Source: a virus. From it: a stretch of DNA of 20,379 nucleotides. The stretch covers positions 1 to 20,379 of IMG/VR virus record IMGVR_UViG_3300009154_000359. One strand, given 5' to 3'. Positions 7,398-13,738 of the stretch are shown piece by piece. Within the stretch, counting starts at the first letter, position 1. Each line of letters begins with the position of its first letter. Both the position numbers and the translations under genes were made by a program. The notes below the pieces were generated by a model. It saw nothing but the letters and a program-made list of their open reading frames with translations. It ran no database searches and was not told the DNA's origin.

Positions 7398-8075
7398 ATG
7401 GCAAATCAAGCCACTATGCCTGCTCAGGCTCAAGAGCAAACGGTGCAGTCCGCGGTCGCGGTTGTCGTCAACATGATCGGCGGCCGTCCAGCTGTCGAGT
7501 TGCAGGAAACAATCTTCACCATTGGTGAAGAAACCTTCGATGCTGAGGCGCTGATGGCGCGCGGCGTTGCGGCGCGTGACGTGTTGGATTCGAACCTACA
7601 CGATATCGTTAAGGGTATCCCTTACCTTGAATTCATGTTGGTGCGTGACTTTTACAAGTCGGGCATCACTGATAAGGGTAAGTCGGATGACGCGGCGCAA
7701 AAAGTGTGGGAGCGCAGTGTCAACCGGATGGTGTCGACCTTTGACTTCGTGAAGCCTAAGTCGGAAGCCAAAGACGCGGTGCGCAAAGCTGAAGCGAAAG
7801 CCAAGGCGATCGCGGCGTTCGAAGCTCAGGATGATGACGCGCTAGAAGACGCGCGTGCCGACCTGCTGGAGAAAGGCGATCAAGCCTCACTTCGTAAGGC
7901 GCTGACGATCGGCAAAGAACTCGAGCGGCGTAATGCTGACGTGATCAAAGCTGACGCTGATCAACGCAAGCTGATCGTTTCCAAGATCGTGACTCGCGTC
8001 AAGGAATTGAGCAAAGCGGGCACGGATGACGCTGACAACTTGTTGGCCTCGGTGCTTATGATGCTGGGAGCATAA
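7398..8075 (+). CDS. Unknown early protein, 225 aa
   Basis: This is the first rightward gene. GGAGA (7386-7390) lies 7 bases before the ATG at 7398, which is preferred over an in-frame TTG at 7392. I do not recognise the family. The N-terminus (1-25) is Ala/Gln rich. A central region includes GIPYLEFMLVRDFYKSGITD. Residues about 120-200 are highly charged and Ala/Lys/Glu-rich, with strong helix and coiled-coil character (EAKDAVRKAEAKAKAIAAFE). The gene is more GC-rich than its neighbours and has about eight GATC sites, roughly three times the chance expectation. First position after a control region and a dyad copy suggests an abundant early product; function unknown. Confidence 0.85.
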   Translation: MANQATMPAQAQEQTVQSAVAVVVNMIGGRPAVELQETIFTIGEETFDAEALMARGVAARDVLDSNLHDIVKGIPYLEFMLVRDFYKSGITDKGKSDDAAQKVWERSVNRMVSTFDFVKPKSEAKDAVRKAEAKAKAIAAFEAQDDDALEDARADLLEKGDQASLRKALTIGKELERRNADVIKADADQRKLIVSKIVTRVKELSKAGTDDADNLLASVLMMLGA

Positions 8076-8077
8076 CC

Positions 8078-8275
8078 ATGGCGGGCGCGGACATTCATGC
8101 CGTGCCCGCCTACGGGCGGGACTACAAATCTGCGTCTGCCGTTAAGGCGGACTGGGCGGCTGGAAAAGATTTCCGGTGCTACCTTACAGGGCGTTATCTG
8201 AGCGCCCGCGATAATCTGGAAAATCAAATCTGGGTTCGCTACTCCAACCTTCGCAAGATCGTTCGGGTTTCGTAG
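8078..8275 (+). CDS. Small conserved-looking protein, 65 aa
   Basis: The ATG lies 2 bases after the stop of the preceding gene, with GGGAG inside the end of that gene, so the two are almost certainly co-translated. The core VPAYGRDYKSASAVKADWAAGKDF (given here as two adjoining parts, VPAYGRDYKS and ASAVKADWAAGKDF), followed by an Arg-rich beta-like tail (IWVRYSNLRKIVRVS), matches a pattern I have met in small phage and plasmid proteins of unknown function. There is no membrane segment or cysteine motif. A strong intrinsic terminator follows directly, so this gene closes the first rightward transcription unit. Confidence 0.8.
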   Translation: MAGADIHAVPAYGRDYKSASAVKADWAAGKDFRCYLTGRYLSARDNLENQIWVRYSNLRKIVRVS

Positions 8276-8281
8276 TAACAC

Positions 8282-8306
8282 GGGGGCTTCGGCCCCCATT
8301 TTTTTT
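8282..8306 (+). terminator. Intrinsic terminator after the first rightward operon
   Basis: The stem GGGGGC/GCCCCC with a stable TTCG tetraloop is followed by A and eight T. It starts 6 bases after the stop codon at 8275. This is a textbook rho-independent terminator. Confidence 0.95.
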
Positions 8307-8465
8307 GGCCCAAAATTTCCTGCGCGGTTCCCCACGGAGCCGCGCCCGCGATGCCCGTTCCTAGCAACGGTGTAGTCCGTCTGTGCGTGGCGGGCGGTGT
8401 TCCGCATGGCATTGCGCTGTTATCTTGCTATGCCAGTTCCGATAGCAACGGGCGAGGCCCGCCGT

Positions 8466-8494
8466 GGAATTGTCGACATTTCGACGATTTTTCC
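8466..8494 (+). repeat. 29-bp dyad element, copy 2
   Basis: The GGAA and TTCC ends have the standard spacing, with inner halves TCGACA and a diverged CGACGA. It is the only copy without a start codon nearby: the next gene is 683 bases downstream. Confidence 0.65.
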
Positions 8495-8660
8495 GCGCTG
8501 GTAGAGAGGCAACGCCTCGCCAAGTGCGAGATAAGTTAAGCGGGCGTGGCTTACCCTATTCCATAGAATATTTGTACGCTTCAAACCCTGGCCAATAAAA
8601 CACGGCGGGCTTGGCTGTTACGCACACAATCGTCTTCCAGAAACGTTCTAGCCCCCATAG

Positions 8661-8750
8661 TTTTGTAAGATACGTTACTTTGAAAAAAGTGCCTCTTTTT
8701 TAGGCATTTTGGACCCCTATTTCTTACATAATGGCACGTATCTTACAAAA
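8661..8750. repeat. 15-bp perfect inverted repeat around a hairpin
   Basis: TTTTGTAAGATACGT (8661-8675) is repeated perfectly in inverse at 8736-8750. The 60 bases between contain a smaller hairpin, TGCCT-CTTTTTT-AGGCA followed by TTTT (about 8690-8710), so the RNA could form a long nested stem. TCTTACAAAA from the right arm recurs at 9069-9078 and 9872-9881. Confidence 0.8.
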
Positions 8751-9010
8751 AGAATGAGACCCAAAAGCCCGCTAAGTCCTTGATTTTATTAGCTTCTTCT
8801 TCTATTCTATTTAGTTTTATAATATTAGTAAATCGGATTTTAAAAAATTGGGGTTAGAGAGAGAGCCGTTTCTTTTTTGGTCTTAAAATTTTTGGCTGAG
8901 AATAGGATGATCGCCAAAAAGCAAAAATTTTTTTCCTCTCACTGGTAAACCCTGTTTTTCATTTAAACTCGGTTACGGTATCTTATTTAACTCCGAACCC
9001 CTTGATTTCA

Positions 9011-9038
9011 TTGACTTTTTCCCAAAGTTTGATAAGAT
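9011..9038 (+). promoter_or_regulatory. Predicted sigma70 promoter before the HNH-like gene
   Basis: TTGACT (9011-9016), 16 bases, then TAAGAT (9033-9038). The -35 shares TTGACTTT with two other promoters in this window. Transcription would start near 9045, giving a leader of about 130 bases that contains dyad copy 3 and the right arm of the long inverted repeat. Confidence 0.4.
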
Positions 9039-9100
9039 ATCGAGCGGGTTATGTAATAAATCGACGTTTCTTACAAAACCCCAAAACGCCACTTTCGTCC

Positions 9101-9129
9101 GGATTAAACGACATTCTGTCGATTGTTCC
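9101..9129 (+). repeat. 29-bp dyad element, copy 3
   Basis: The left half is diverged (GGAT, ACGACA) while the right half TGTCGA-TTG-TTCC is perfect. It lies 47 bases before the ATG at 9177. Confidence 0.75.
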
Positions 9130-9176
9130 GTTTCCATCAACCTATTCTCAGCCGAAATTTTTAATTAGGAGTCCAC

Positions 9177-9935
9177 ATGGCCCGCCCCATAAAGTACAAC
9201 AACGCCGATGACCTCATCGCTAACACCACCCAAATAAACGACTGCCTCGTGTGGCGCAGCCAAGGCGGGACTTGCCCCGTCCTGTCCCCCGCGTCTGTCA
9301 TGGCCCGCATGTTCATGACCACGTCCATCGCACGTATCATGTTCACCATCTGCCGCTACATCCCAGCGAGCAAGAAACTCATCCGCTGCTGCGACAACGA
9401 CTACTGCATCAATCCCTTCCATTTCGTCGAGTCGGGCAAGATACGCCGAACTCGGTATCGCCTGTCACGCCCGCTGACTAACATCACCAAAAGGGGCTAC
9501 CTGAAAATACGTGTCGTGCCCATTGCTACGCCGACCAGTCTTTTGCCCGACCAAGAAAAGACCCGCCATCTGATTGCACCAACAGACGCCGAGATCAAAG
9601 CGCTACGCCCGCAAGACCCTGAACTTCTCCATATGCTTGCAAACGCTGCCGCCCAAGCGGGCTTTGATGGCGAGGGCGTTCTAGACAAGAACTCTCGCTA
9701 CATTCCCAAGAAACGTGTTCGTCGTCCGATGGAGCCGACCCCCGACAAGCCCGTCCTGACCGTCAAACTTGCGAGGCCCGTTCCTGACCCCAAGCGCGAA
9801 GATGTAACGCTTGATGACATACTCAGCGACGCATGGTTAGATAAGATTGAGGAGCGCAGACGTGAGAGGTCTCTTACAAAACTATCGCGTATTCCAGAGT
9901 GGGACAAGCCCCCTAAAACGCGGAATGCCACTTGA
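9177..9935 (+). CDS. Degenerate HNH-like/zinc-binding protein, 252 aa
   Basis: The ATG at 9177 follows AGGAG (9167-9171) with a 5-base spacer. Residues about 18-84 resemble an HNH_3-type nuclease domain: NDCLVWRS at the start and RCCDNDYCINPFHFVE (70-85) at the end, matching the family pattern C-x-N-x-x-C-x-NP-x-H. The usual HR and DH histidines before this are not in place, so catalysis may be lost and the domain may only bind zinc and DNA. Residues about 140-252 are Pro/Arg-rich and appear disordered, with a helix containing DDILSDAWLDKIEERRRE. It could be a free-standing homing-type endonuclease remnant or a DNA-binding regulator. It is the first gene after the large non-coding region, and a promoter starts at its end. 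Confidence 0.7.
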   Translation: MARPIKYNNADDLIANTTQINDCLVWRSQGGTCPVLSPASVMARMFMTTSIARIMFTICRYIPASKKLIRCCDNDYCINPFHFVESGKIRRTRYRLSRPLTNITKRGYLKIRVVPIATPTSLLPDQEKTRHLIAPTDAEIKALRPQDPELLHMLANAAAQAGFDGEGVLDKNSRYIPKKRVRRPMEPTPDKPVLTVKLARPVPDPKREDVTLDDILSDAWLDKIEERRRERSLTKLSRIPEWDKPPKTRNAT

Positions 9936-9960
9936 CTTTGTCAAACAAGTGTGGTACAAT
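9927..9960 (+). promoter_or_regulatory. Strong predicted sigma70 promoter
   Basis: TTGACT (9932-9937), 17 bases, then TACAAT (9955-9960). The -35 lies in a 16-base block, GCCACTTGACTTTGTC (9927-9942), that is repeated exactly at the second strong promoter (16668-16683). It overlaps the end of the HNH-like gene and drives the small ORF/AAA+ cluster. Confidence 0.75.
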
Positions 9961-9976
9961 GTACTTTAGTACATTG
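9957..9976. promoter_or_regulatory. 20-bp palindromic operator candidate overlapping a promoter
   Basis: CAATGTACTTTAGTACATTG has perfect 9-bp arms around TT. It overlaps the -10 box and the expected start site near 9967. A protein bound here would block transcription, so a repressor operator is the natural reading. Confidence 0.65.
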
Positions 9977-10015
9977 AGGCAAGCGAGGCGCAAGTACTAG
10001 GTTCCTTGGGGCGCG

Positions 10016-10044
10016 GGAATCGTCGACATGGTGTCGATGTTTCC
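10016..10044 (+). repeat. 29-bp dyad element, copy 4
   Basis: GGAA-n3-TCGACA-TGG-TGTCGA-n3-TTCC is intact. It lies in the leader of the transcript from the promoter at 9932, about 50 bases after its start, and 37 bases before the ATG at 10082. Confidence 0.85.
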
Positions 10045-10081
10045 CCCCAAGGTTTTGTTTCCCATCTATTTGGAGTACCTT

Positions 10082-10300
10082 ATGACCACTATGACCCGCG
10101 ACGATGCACAGCACGTCCTCGACACCTGCCACAGCGAGACAATGGAGTGCATACAAATGTATGCATCCGGTCTCATCACCCTCCCCGAGATGGTCAATCA
10201 TCTCATCCTCGTCAAGCGTGTCTACATTTCCGTCATCAGCACCGACGGCGTATTCGACCCCGCAACGGGCTTATCTCCCCTTTCTCTCCAAGGAGCCTAA
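10082..10300 (+). CDS. Small unknown protein, 72 aa
   Basis: GGAG (10072-10075) lies 6 bases before this ATG. An upstream in-frame ATG at 10028 falls inside the dyad element and has no ribosome site, so 10082 is chosen. The protein reads MTTMTRDDAQHVLDTCHSE and then METIQ-like helical sequence through LPEMVNHLILVKRVYISVIS. It is predicted helical and soluble. I do not recognise the family. It is the first gene of the cluster driven by the promoter at 9932, with AGGAG for the next gene inside its 3' end. Confidence 0.75.
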   Translation: MTTMTRDDAQHVLDTCHSETMECIQMYASGLITLPEMVNHLILVKRVYISVISTDGVFDPATGLSPLSLQGA

Positions 10301-10301
10301 C

Positions 10302-10469
10302 ATGACCGCCCAGCACAACAAAAACCGTTTCGAACCCGAAGTCAAGGCGCCTACTCTCGATGAGTGGCTTGCGTGGGCAGACGAGCACAGCTATGACACC
10401 GAGTGGGTCTACAACCTCACCGCCGAGCAGCGCGTATGGCTTGCTGAACAGGCACAATTCGATGAGTAA
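10302..10469 (+). CDS. Small acidic protein, 55 aa
   Basis: The ATG at 10302 follows AGGAG (10291-10295) by 6 bases and lies 1 base after the preceding stop. A longer frame starting at 10104 is only the translated shadow of the previous gene. The protein is acidic and Trp-rich (LDEWLAWADEHSYDTEWVYN, then LTAEQRVWLAEQ), consistent with a compact helical fold. No family is recognised. Its end overlaps the zinc-ribbon gene by 8 bases. Confidence 0.75.
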   Translation: MTAQHNKNRFEPEVKAPTLDEWLAWADEHSYDTEWVYNLTAEQRVWLAEQAQFDE

Positions 10470-10731
10470 TTACCATTCTACAGAATACGATGACGAAGAT
10501 ACCTTGTCGTCATCAACTACTTATTGCCGCATTTGCAGCGGCGAAGTGCATCACGCACGTTCGGTACTTGGCTACCGAGTGTGCATGAAGTGCGGTGATC
10601 GCCTTGCCCGCGATGAGCGGGCGGGGTGGTGCATCGTGCAAACGTACGGCAAGGGGCCGTACCAATTCGTTACCCGCGAGGCCGCACCCAAGGTTCTCAT
10701 GGATACGAATCAGAAATCCCCGCGTTCGTAA
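10462..10731 (+). CDS. Small zinc-ribbon protein, 89 aa
   Basis: The ATG overlaps the previous stop (ATGAGTAA), implying translational coupling; no strong ribosome site is visible. Two CxxC pairs, CRIC (22-25) and CMKC (41-44), with aromatic and glycine residues between, form a typical zinc ribbon or knuckle. The N-terminal 20 residues are acidic and Ser/Thr-rich. The C-terminal segment GWCIVQTYGKGPYQFVTRE may be a short beta unit. Such small zinc ribbons often bind nucleic acid or proteins; which applies here is unknown. It ends 3 bases before dyad copy 5. Confidence 0.78.
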   Translation: MSNYHSTEYDDEDTLSSSTTYCRICSGEVHHARSVLGYRVCMKCGDRLARDERAGWCIVQTYGKGPYQFVTREAAPKVLMDTNQKSPRS

Positions 10732-10734
10732 CTC

Positions 10735-10763
10735 GGAACGATCGACACGGTGTCGATCTTTCC
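10735..10763 (+). repeat. 29-bp dyad element, copy 5 (most symmetric)
   Basis: The 13-base arms match in 12 of 13 positions around CGG, including GATCGACA/TGTCGATC. It fills the gap between the zinc-ribbon stop and the AAA+ gene, 32 bases before the ATG at 10796. Confidence 0.9.
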
Positions 10764-10795
10764 TTTCTTTGTTTATTCTTTATATAGGACTCATC

Positions 10796-11875
10796 ATGGC
10801 AGAAGTAAAATTTAACCGTCGCACCATCAATTTCAGCGAAACGGTTGACCTCATCCTCAACAGCGGGCACAACTGCGTGCATCTCGAAGGCGAGCCCGGC
10901 GTTGGCAAGACTGCAATCCACGACACCATCGTGGCCAAGACAGGATACCGCAAGGTGTACATCGACGGCCCGAACACCGACGTGGGCCAAGCGGGCATGC
11001 CCATCCCCAACCACGGCACGCGTACCTTGGACTTCTACCCTGCCGACTACTTTGGTCTGCATATCGACGAGCCCAAGATCATCATGATCGACGAGTGGAC
11101 GAAGACCGAGGACTACGTGAAGAACACGCTACATCCTATGCTGCACGAGCGGCGTATGGGTACGCAGAAGCTACACCCGCTGGATATCATCTTCACCACC
11201 GGCAACCAAACGAGGGACGGCGTGGGCGACTCGGCCAAGTCTCATACACGTAATCGCCAGACATGGGTCACGTACATGAAGCCGACTGCTGACGAGTGGT
11301 TGATCTGGGCGGGCAACAACGGCATAGCTGCCGAGGTTATGGCATGGGTTACCGAGTATCCGCATTGCATGGCTAGCTACATGGACGGTGGTCAGAAGGA
11401 GAATCCGTACATCTTCAACCCCGAAGACGCATCACAGACTGCGTACGTCTCTCCGCGCTCGCTTGCCAAGGCATCGCATTGGGTCAACGTACGTGACCGC
11501 ATCACGGAGAACGCATTGGTTGCCGCTCTTGACGGGACAATAGGTCACTCCGCGTCTCGTGATTTGCAAGCATACGTCTCGCTTGCGGATCAGCTCCCTT
11601 CCCGCGAGTCCATACTCAACCAGCCTGATAACGCATTGGTTCCTGCCAGCCCTGCTGCGCAATGCATCTTGTTGTTCAAAGCTGTGCAAGCATCGCAGCG
11701 CGATACGTTTGGTACGTGGATGCGCTACGTCCGTCGCTTCCCCAAAGAAGGCCAAGCCTTGTTCGTCAACAACTTGTTGGAGAACGAGGCCAAGAAAGAT
11801 TGGGCCATTGTGCACCCCTCATTCGTCACATGGGCGCGTGAGAACCAGTACATGTTCGCTGGCCTCAAGGGCTAG
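10796..11875 (+). CDS. MoxR-type AAA+ ATPase
   Basis: This 359-residue ATPase starts at ATG 10796, with AGGA 6 bases upstream; an upstream frame to 10595 overlaps the zinc-ribbon gene and is not real. Walker A is GEPGVGKT (32-39), Walker B is IIMIDE (95-100), and a sensor-1-like Asn lies in FTTGNQ (133-138). The DGPNTDVGQAGMPIPN region (57-72) is where MoxR/CobS-type ATPases carry their family insert. MoxR ATPases act with VWA-domain partners to remodel protein complexes, as CobS does with CobT in cobalt chelation. The VWA gene lies just downstream, and a DUF3150-like gene follows, matching that partnership. The target in the phage is unknown. Confidence 0.9.
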   Translation: MAEVKFNRRTINFSETVDLILNSGHNCVHLEGEPGVGKTAIHDTIVAKTGYRKVYIDGPNTDVGQAGMPIPNHGTRTLDFYPADYFGLHIDEPKIIMIDEWTKTEDYVKNTLHPMLHERRMGTQKLHPLDIIFTTGNQTRDGVGDSAKSHTRNRQTWVTYMKPTADEWLIWAGNNGIAAEVMAWVTEYPHCMASYMDGGQKENPYIFNPEDASQTAYVSPRSLAKASHWVNVRDRITENALVAALDGTIGHSASRDLQAYVSLADQLPSRESILNQPDNALVPASPAAQCILLFKAVQASQRDTFGTWMRYVRRFPKEGQALFVNNLLENEAKKDWAIVHPSFVTWARENQYMFAGLKG

Positions 11876-11903
11876 GAACAATCGTCAACTTGTCGATAAA
11901 TCC
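11875..11903 (+). repeat. 29-bp dyad element, copy 6
   Basis: Its first G is the last base of the ATPase stop codon (TAG-GAA). Halves are TCGTCA and TGTCGA, and the right end is ATCC rather than TTCC. It lies 13 bases before the ATG at 11917. Confidence 0.75.
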
Positions 11904-11916
11904 AAGGAAAAATTAA

Positions 11917-12102
11917 ATGACTCAACAAACTGTATGCGATGTCATCATCGGCATCACCGGTGTTTTATTCATAGCCATCGGGTTCTCAAATTTTAGTGGC
12001 CTGCCCAACCTAGACAAGTTCACCTTGGTCTGGGGTGGGATGTGCATTGGCTATATCGTGACTACATATTTAAACAAGGAAGAAGATGATGATCAAGTCT
12101 AA
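11917..12102 (+). CDS. Small two-helix membrane protein, 61 aa
   Basis: AAGGA (11904-11908) lies 8 bases before the ATG. Two hydrophobic segments (about 8-25 and 35-52) are joined by a short loop containing LPNLDKF, and the C-terminus is acidic (KEEDDDQ). This is an inner-membrane hairpin protein of unknown function. It lies between the ATPase and the VWA gene and overlaps the latter by up to 17 bases, so it is co-translated with the pair and could anchor them at the membrane. That role is inference. Confidence 0.75.
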   Translation: MTQQTVCDVIIGITGVLFIAIGFSNFSGLPNLDKFTLVWGGMCIGYIVTTYLNKEEDDDQV

Positions 12103-13363
12103 ATTGCCCGCTGAGAAGCGGCTGGAGTTAGTGCACGTATCGTTGATGCGTGACGACAGGTTCAAGGCATACGTCGGTCTGTTCATGGTGGGCAAGACCG
12201 AGGTGGTCGAAGACCCGATCACGGCCTGCACCAACGGGCGTGACGCTAAGTACGGGCGTGGATTCGTGGACGAGTTGACTGACAAAGAGCTAGCCTTTCT
12301 TGTCATGCACGAGAACATGCACAAAGCCTACCGCCACATGACTACGTGGCGGGCGTTGTGGGATACGAATCGCATGGCCGCGAATATGGCGTGTGATCAC
12401 GTCATCAACTTGCAATTGGTTGACATGGACCCCAACGAGTCCATGATTGCCTTCCCGCGTGACAAGGACACGAACAAGCGCTTTGGTGTTTACGACGAGC
12501 GCTTCAAGGGTATGGACAGCAAGCAAGTGTTCGACATCTTGGTCAAAGAGAACAAGGACAAACCCAAGCGGGGCAACGGTAAGCCCGACGATGGAAAAGG
12601 CGACAGCGGTGTCGAAGATTCCGAAGCAGGCGATGACAGCGGTGACGGTGACGGCGGCCTTGACCAGCATGACTGGAAGGGCGCGAAGGACATGGACGCC
12701 GAAGAACGCAAGCAGCTGGAGCGCGATATCGAGCAAGCCATACGCCAAGGCGGTATCTACGCGGGCAAGACGGGCGCGAACATGCCCCGCGAGTTGTCCG
12801 AGTTGCTCAAGCCGAAAGTTGTGTGGCGCGAGGTGTTGCAGCGGTTCACCAAGATGCACTTGCGTAATCGGGAGAGCCCGTCATGGCGCAAGGCGCATCG
12901 TAACTTTCTGTGGCAGGACATGATCTTGCCTTCCATCGTAGGTAAACGGATGAAACACTTGGCGATAGGCATCGACACATCAGGTTCCGTGGTGGGCCCG
13001 TTGCTCGACGCGTTCCTGTCTGAGTTGAACAAGATATGCCAAGACATGATGCCCGAGCGTATCGACGTTATGTATTGGGATACACAGGTGTGTCAGCACG
13101 AGGTGTTCAAAGGTTCGGACAGCACCAACATCGTGCATCGCACTAGCCCCAAAGGCGGTGGTGGTACTAACCCCGACTGCATTGTCGAGTTCATGCACAA
13201 GAAACACATCAACCCTGATGCTCTTGTGATTCTGTCGGATGGGCATATGCATAGTGATCCGGCAGCTTGGGCACGTATGAAAGCGCCGACCCTGTGGTGC
13301 ATCATCGGTAATGATTCGTACGTTCCCCCGTACGGGCAACTCGTCAATGTGAAGGAGGTGTGA
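12086..13363 (+). CDS. VWA-domain protein with metallopeptidase-like N-terminus
   Basis: This 425-residue protein has an N-terminal domain with a zinc-metallopeptidase-like HENMH (75-79, the HExxH pattern), as in the DUF2201 family. A low-complexity acidic and glycine-rich linker (about 158-195) follows. The C-terminal VWA domain (about 290-420) has a complete-looking MIDAS: DTSGS (297-301), Thr in GGGGTNPD (357-364) and an Asp in LSDG (384-386). MoxR ATPases and VWA proteins form chaperone-like pairs, so this is the probable partner of the ATPase at 10796. AAGGA at 12076-12080 serves ATG 12086, or ATG 12089, which also fits. Confidence 0.88.
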   Translation: MMIKSKLPAEKRLELVHVSLMRDDRFKAYVGLFMVGKTEVVEDPITACTNGRDAKYGRGFVDELTDKELAFLVMHENMHKAYRHMTTWRALWDTNRMAANMACDHVINLQLVDMDPNESMIAFPRDKDTNKRFGVYDERFKGMDSKQVFDILVKENKDKPKRGNGKPDDGKGDSGVEDSEAGDDSGDGDGGLDQHDWKGAKDMDAEERKQLERDIEQAIRQGGIYAGKTGANMPRELSELLKPKVVWREVLQRFTKMHLRNRESPSWRKAHRNFLWQDMILPSIVGKRMKHLAIGIDTSGSVVGPLLDAFLSELNKICQDMMPERIDVMYWDTQVCQHEVFKGSDSTNIVHRTSPKGGGGTNPDCIVEFMHKKHINPDALVILSDGHMHSDPAAWARMKAPTLWCIIGNDSYVPPYGQLVNVKEV

Positions 13364-13364
13364 G

Positions 13365-13583
13365 ATGGAAGTATTGCTACACATAGGCGACAAGTCTTTC
13401 TTCCTTGAGCTAGAGGAAGCAATGAAGGTGTCCGAGATACTGTGCGCTGCGCAGTACTTGGGTACGTCGTGGCTGGGCTCGCGCAATGTTGCTGCCCGCA
13501 GGCAACCGGACGCTAAGTCTGCGAGTGTTGCGCCGGTAACGGCGTACTTGTTACTGGAGCTGGAACAGGGGGAAAAGAAATGA
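13365..13583 (+). CDS. Small unknown protein, 72 aa
   Basis: The ATG lies just after the VWA stop, with GGAGG (13354-13358) inside that gene's end. The sequence begins MEVLLHIGDKSFFLELEEAM and then KVSEILCAAQYLGTSW, reading as beta-strand then helix. It ends in LLLELEQGEKK. No family is recognised. It overlaps the next gene by 4 bases (ATGA), so it is part of a coupled string from the VWA gene to 14754. Confidence 0.75.
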   Translation: MEVLLHIGDKSFFLELEEAMKVSEILCAAQYLGTSWLGSRNVAARRQPDAKSASVAPVTAYLLLELEQGEKK

Positions 13584-13738
13584 AAGAATCTGCGTACATG
13601 GTCAACTTGAACCGTGAAACATTCGAGCTGCTCCAACAGGTGCAACAAGAACTATCTACTGACCTAGGGTTTGAACCAACCAACGGTCAGGTTATCCGTC
13701 ATTTAATTTCGATTTATTTCAAAGGAACATTAGCATGA
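13580..13738 (+). CDS. Ribbon-helix-helix-like small regulator, 52 aa
   Basis: This short gene has GGGGGAA before its ATG, a 4-base ATGA overlap with the preceding gene, and another with the following gene (ATGA 13735-13738). The layout fits a ribbon-helix-helix fold: a short strand (MVNLN, 7-11), a first helix (RETFELLQQVQQELSTDLG, 12-30), a turn with Asn-Gly (35-36), then a second helix (QVIRHLISIYF). RHH proteins such as Arc and MetJ dimerise and insert the strand into DNA. The sequence is divergent and short, so RHH is a structural guess. It is a candidate binder of the 29-bp dyads. Confidence 0.7.
   Translation: MKESAYMVNLNRETFELLQQVQQELSTDLGFEPTNGQVIRHLISIYFKGTLA

Larger units (their letters stand above)
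8885..9162. repeat. Long inverted repeat flanking the AT-rich region
   Basis: The 22-base arms at 8885-8906 and 9141-9162 match in 20 of 22 positions. The 13-base core GGCTGAGAATAGG is perfect and is extended by A/T runs. The arms enclose 234 bases containing the AT-rich core, a predicted promoter and dyad copy 3. The right arm ends 14 bases before the next start codon, so pairing could affect translation of that gene. Confidence 0.8.
8307..9176. other. Large non-coding region, candidate origin or control region
   Basis: Almost 900 bases from the terminator to the next gene hold no ORF with a credible ribosome site. The left part (8307-8560) is GC-rich and contains dyad copy 2. The middle (8650-8760) holds a 15-bp inverted repeat around a small hairpin. 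The right part (8760-9090) is AT-rich with A- and T-runs, bounded by long inverted-repeat arms (8885-8906 and 9141-9162), and contains a predicted promoter and dyad copy 3. TATCTTA or its complement occurs four times (8666, 8739, 8979, 9033). The combination of AT-rich core and short repeats is origin-like, but this is inference. Confidence 0.5.

Noticed and set aside
8351-8539. 62-codon ORF in the control region
   Set aside because: It runs across dyad copy 2, has no ribosome site and no recognisable protein character.
8496-8545. tRNA-like stretch with GGTAGAG and a small stem
   Set aside because: The anticodon stem-loop and T-arm do not form, and no acceptor stem can be drawn.
8731-8780. 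Two tiny overlapping ORFs (8 and 9 codons) resembling a leader peptide
   Set aside because: There is no ribosome site and the first lies within the inverted-repeat arm.
9002-9211. 69-codon ORF before the HNH-like gene
   Set aside because: It overlaps the promoter, dyad copy 3 and the start of the real gene in another frame.
12290-12859. 189-codon minus-strand ORF opposite the VWA gene
   Set aside because: The hydrophobic, biased translation is a shadow of the GC-rich plus-strand gene, which has clear catalytic motifs.
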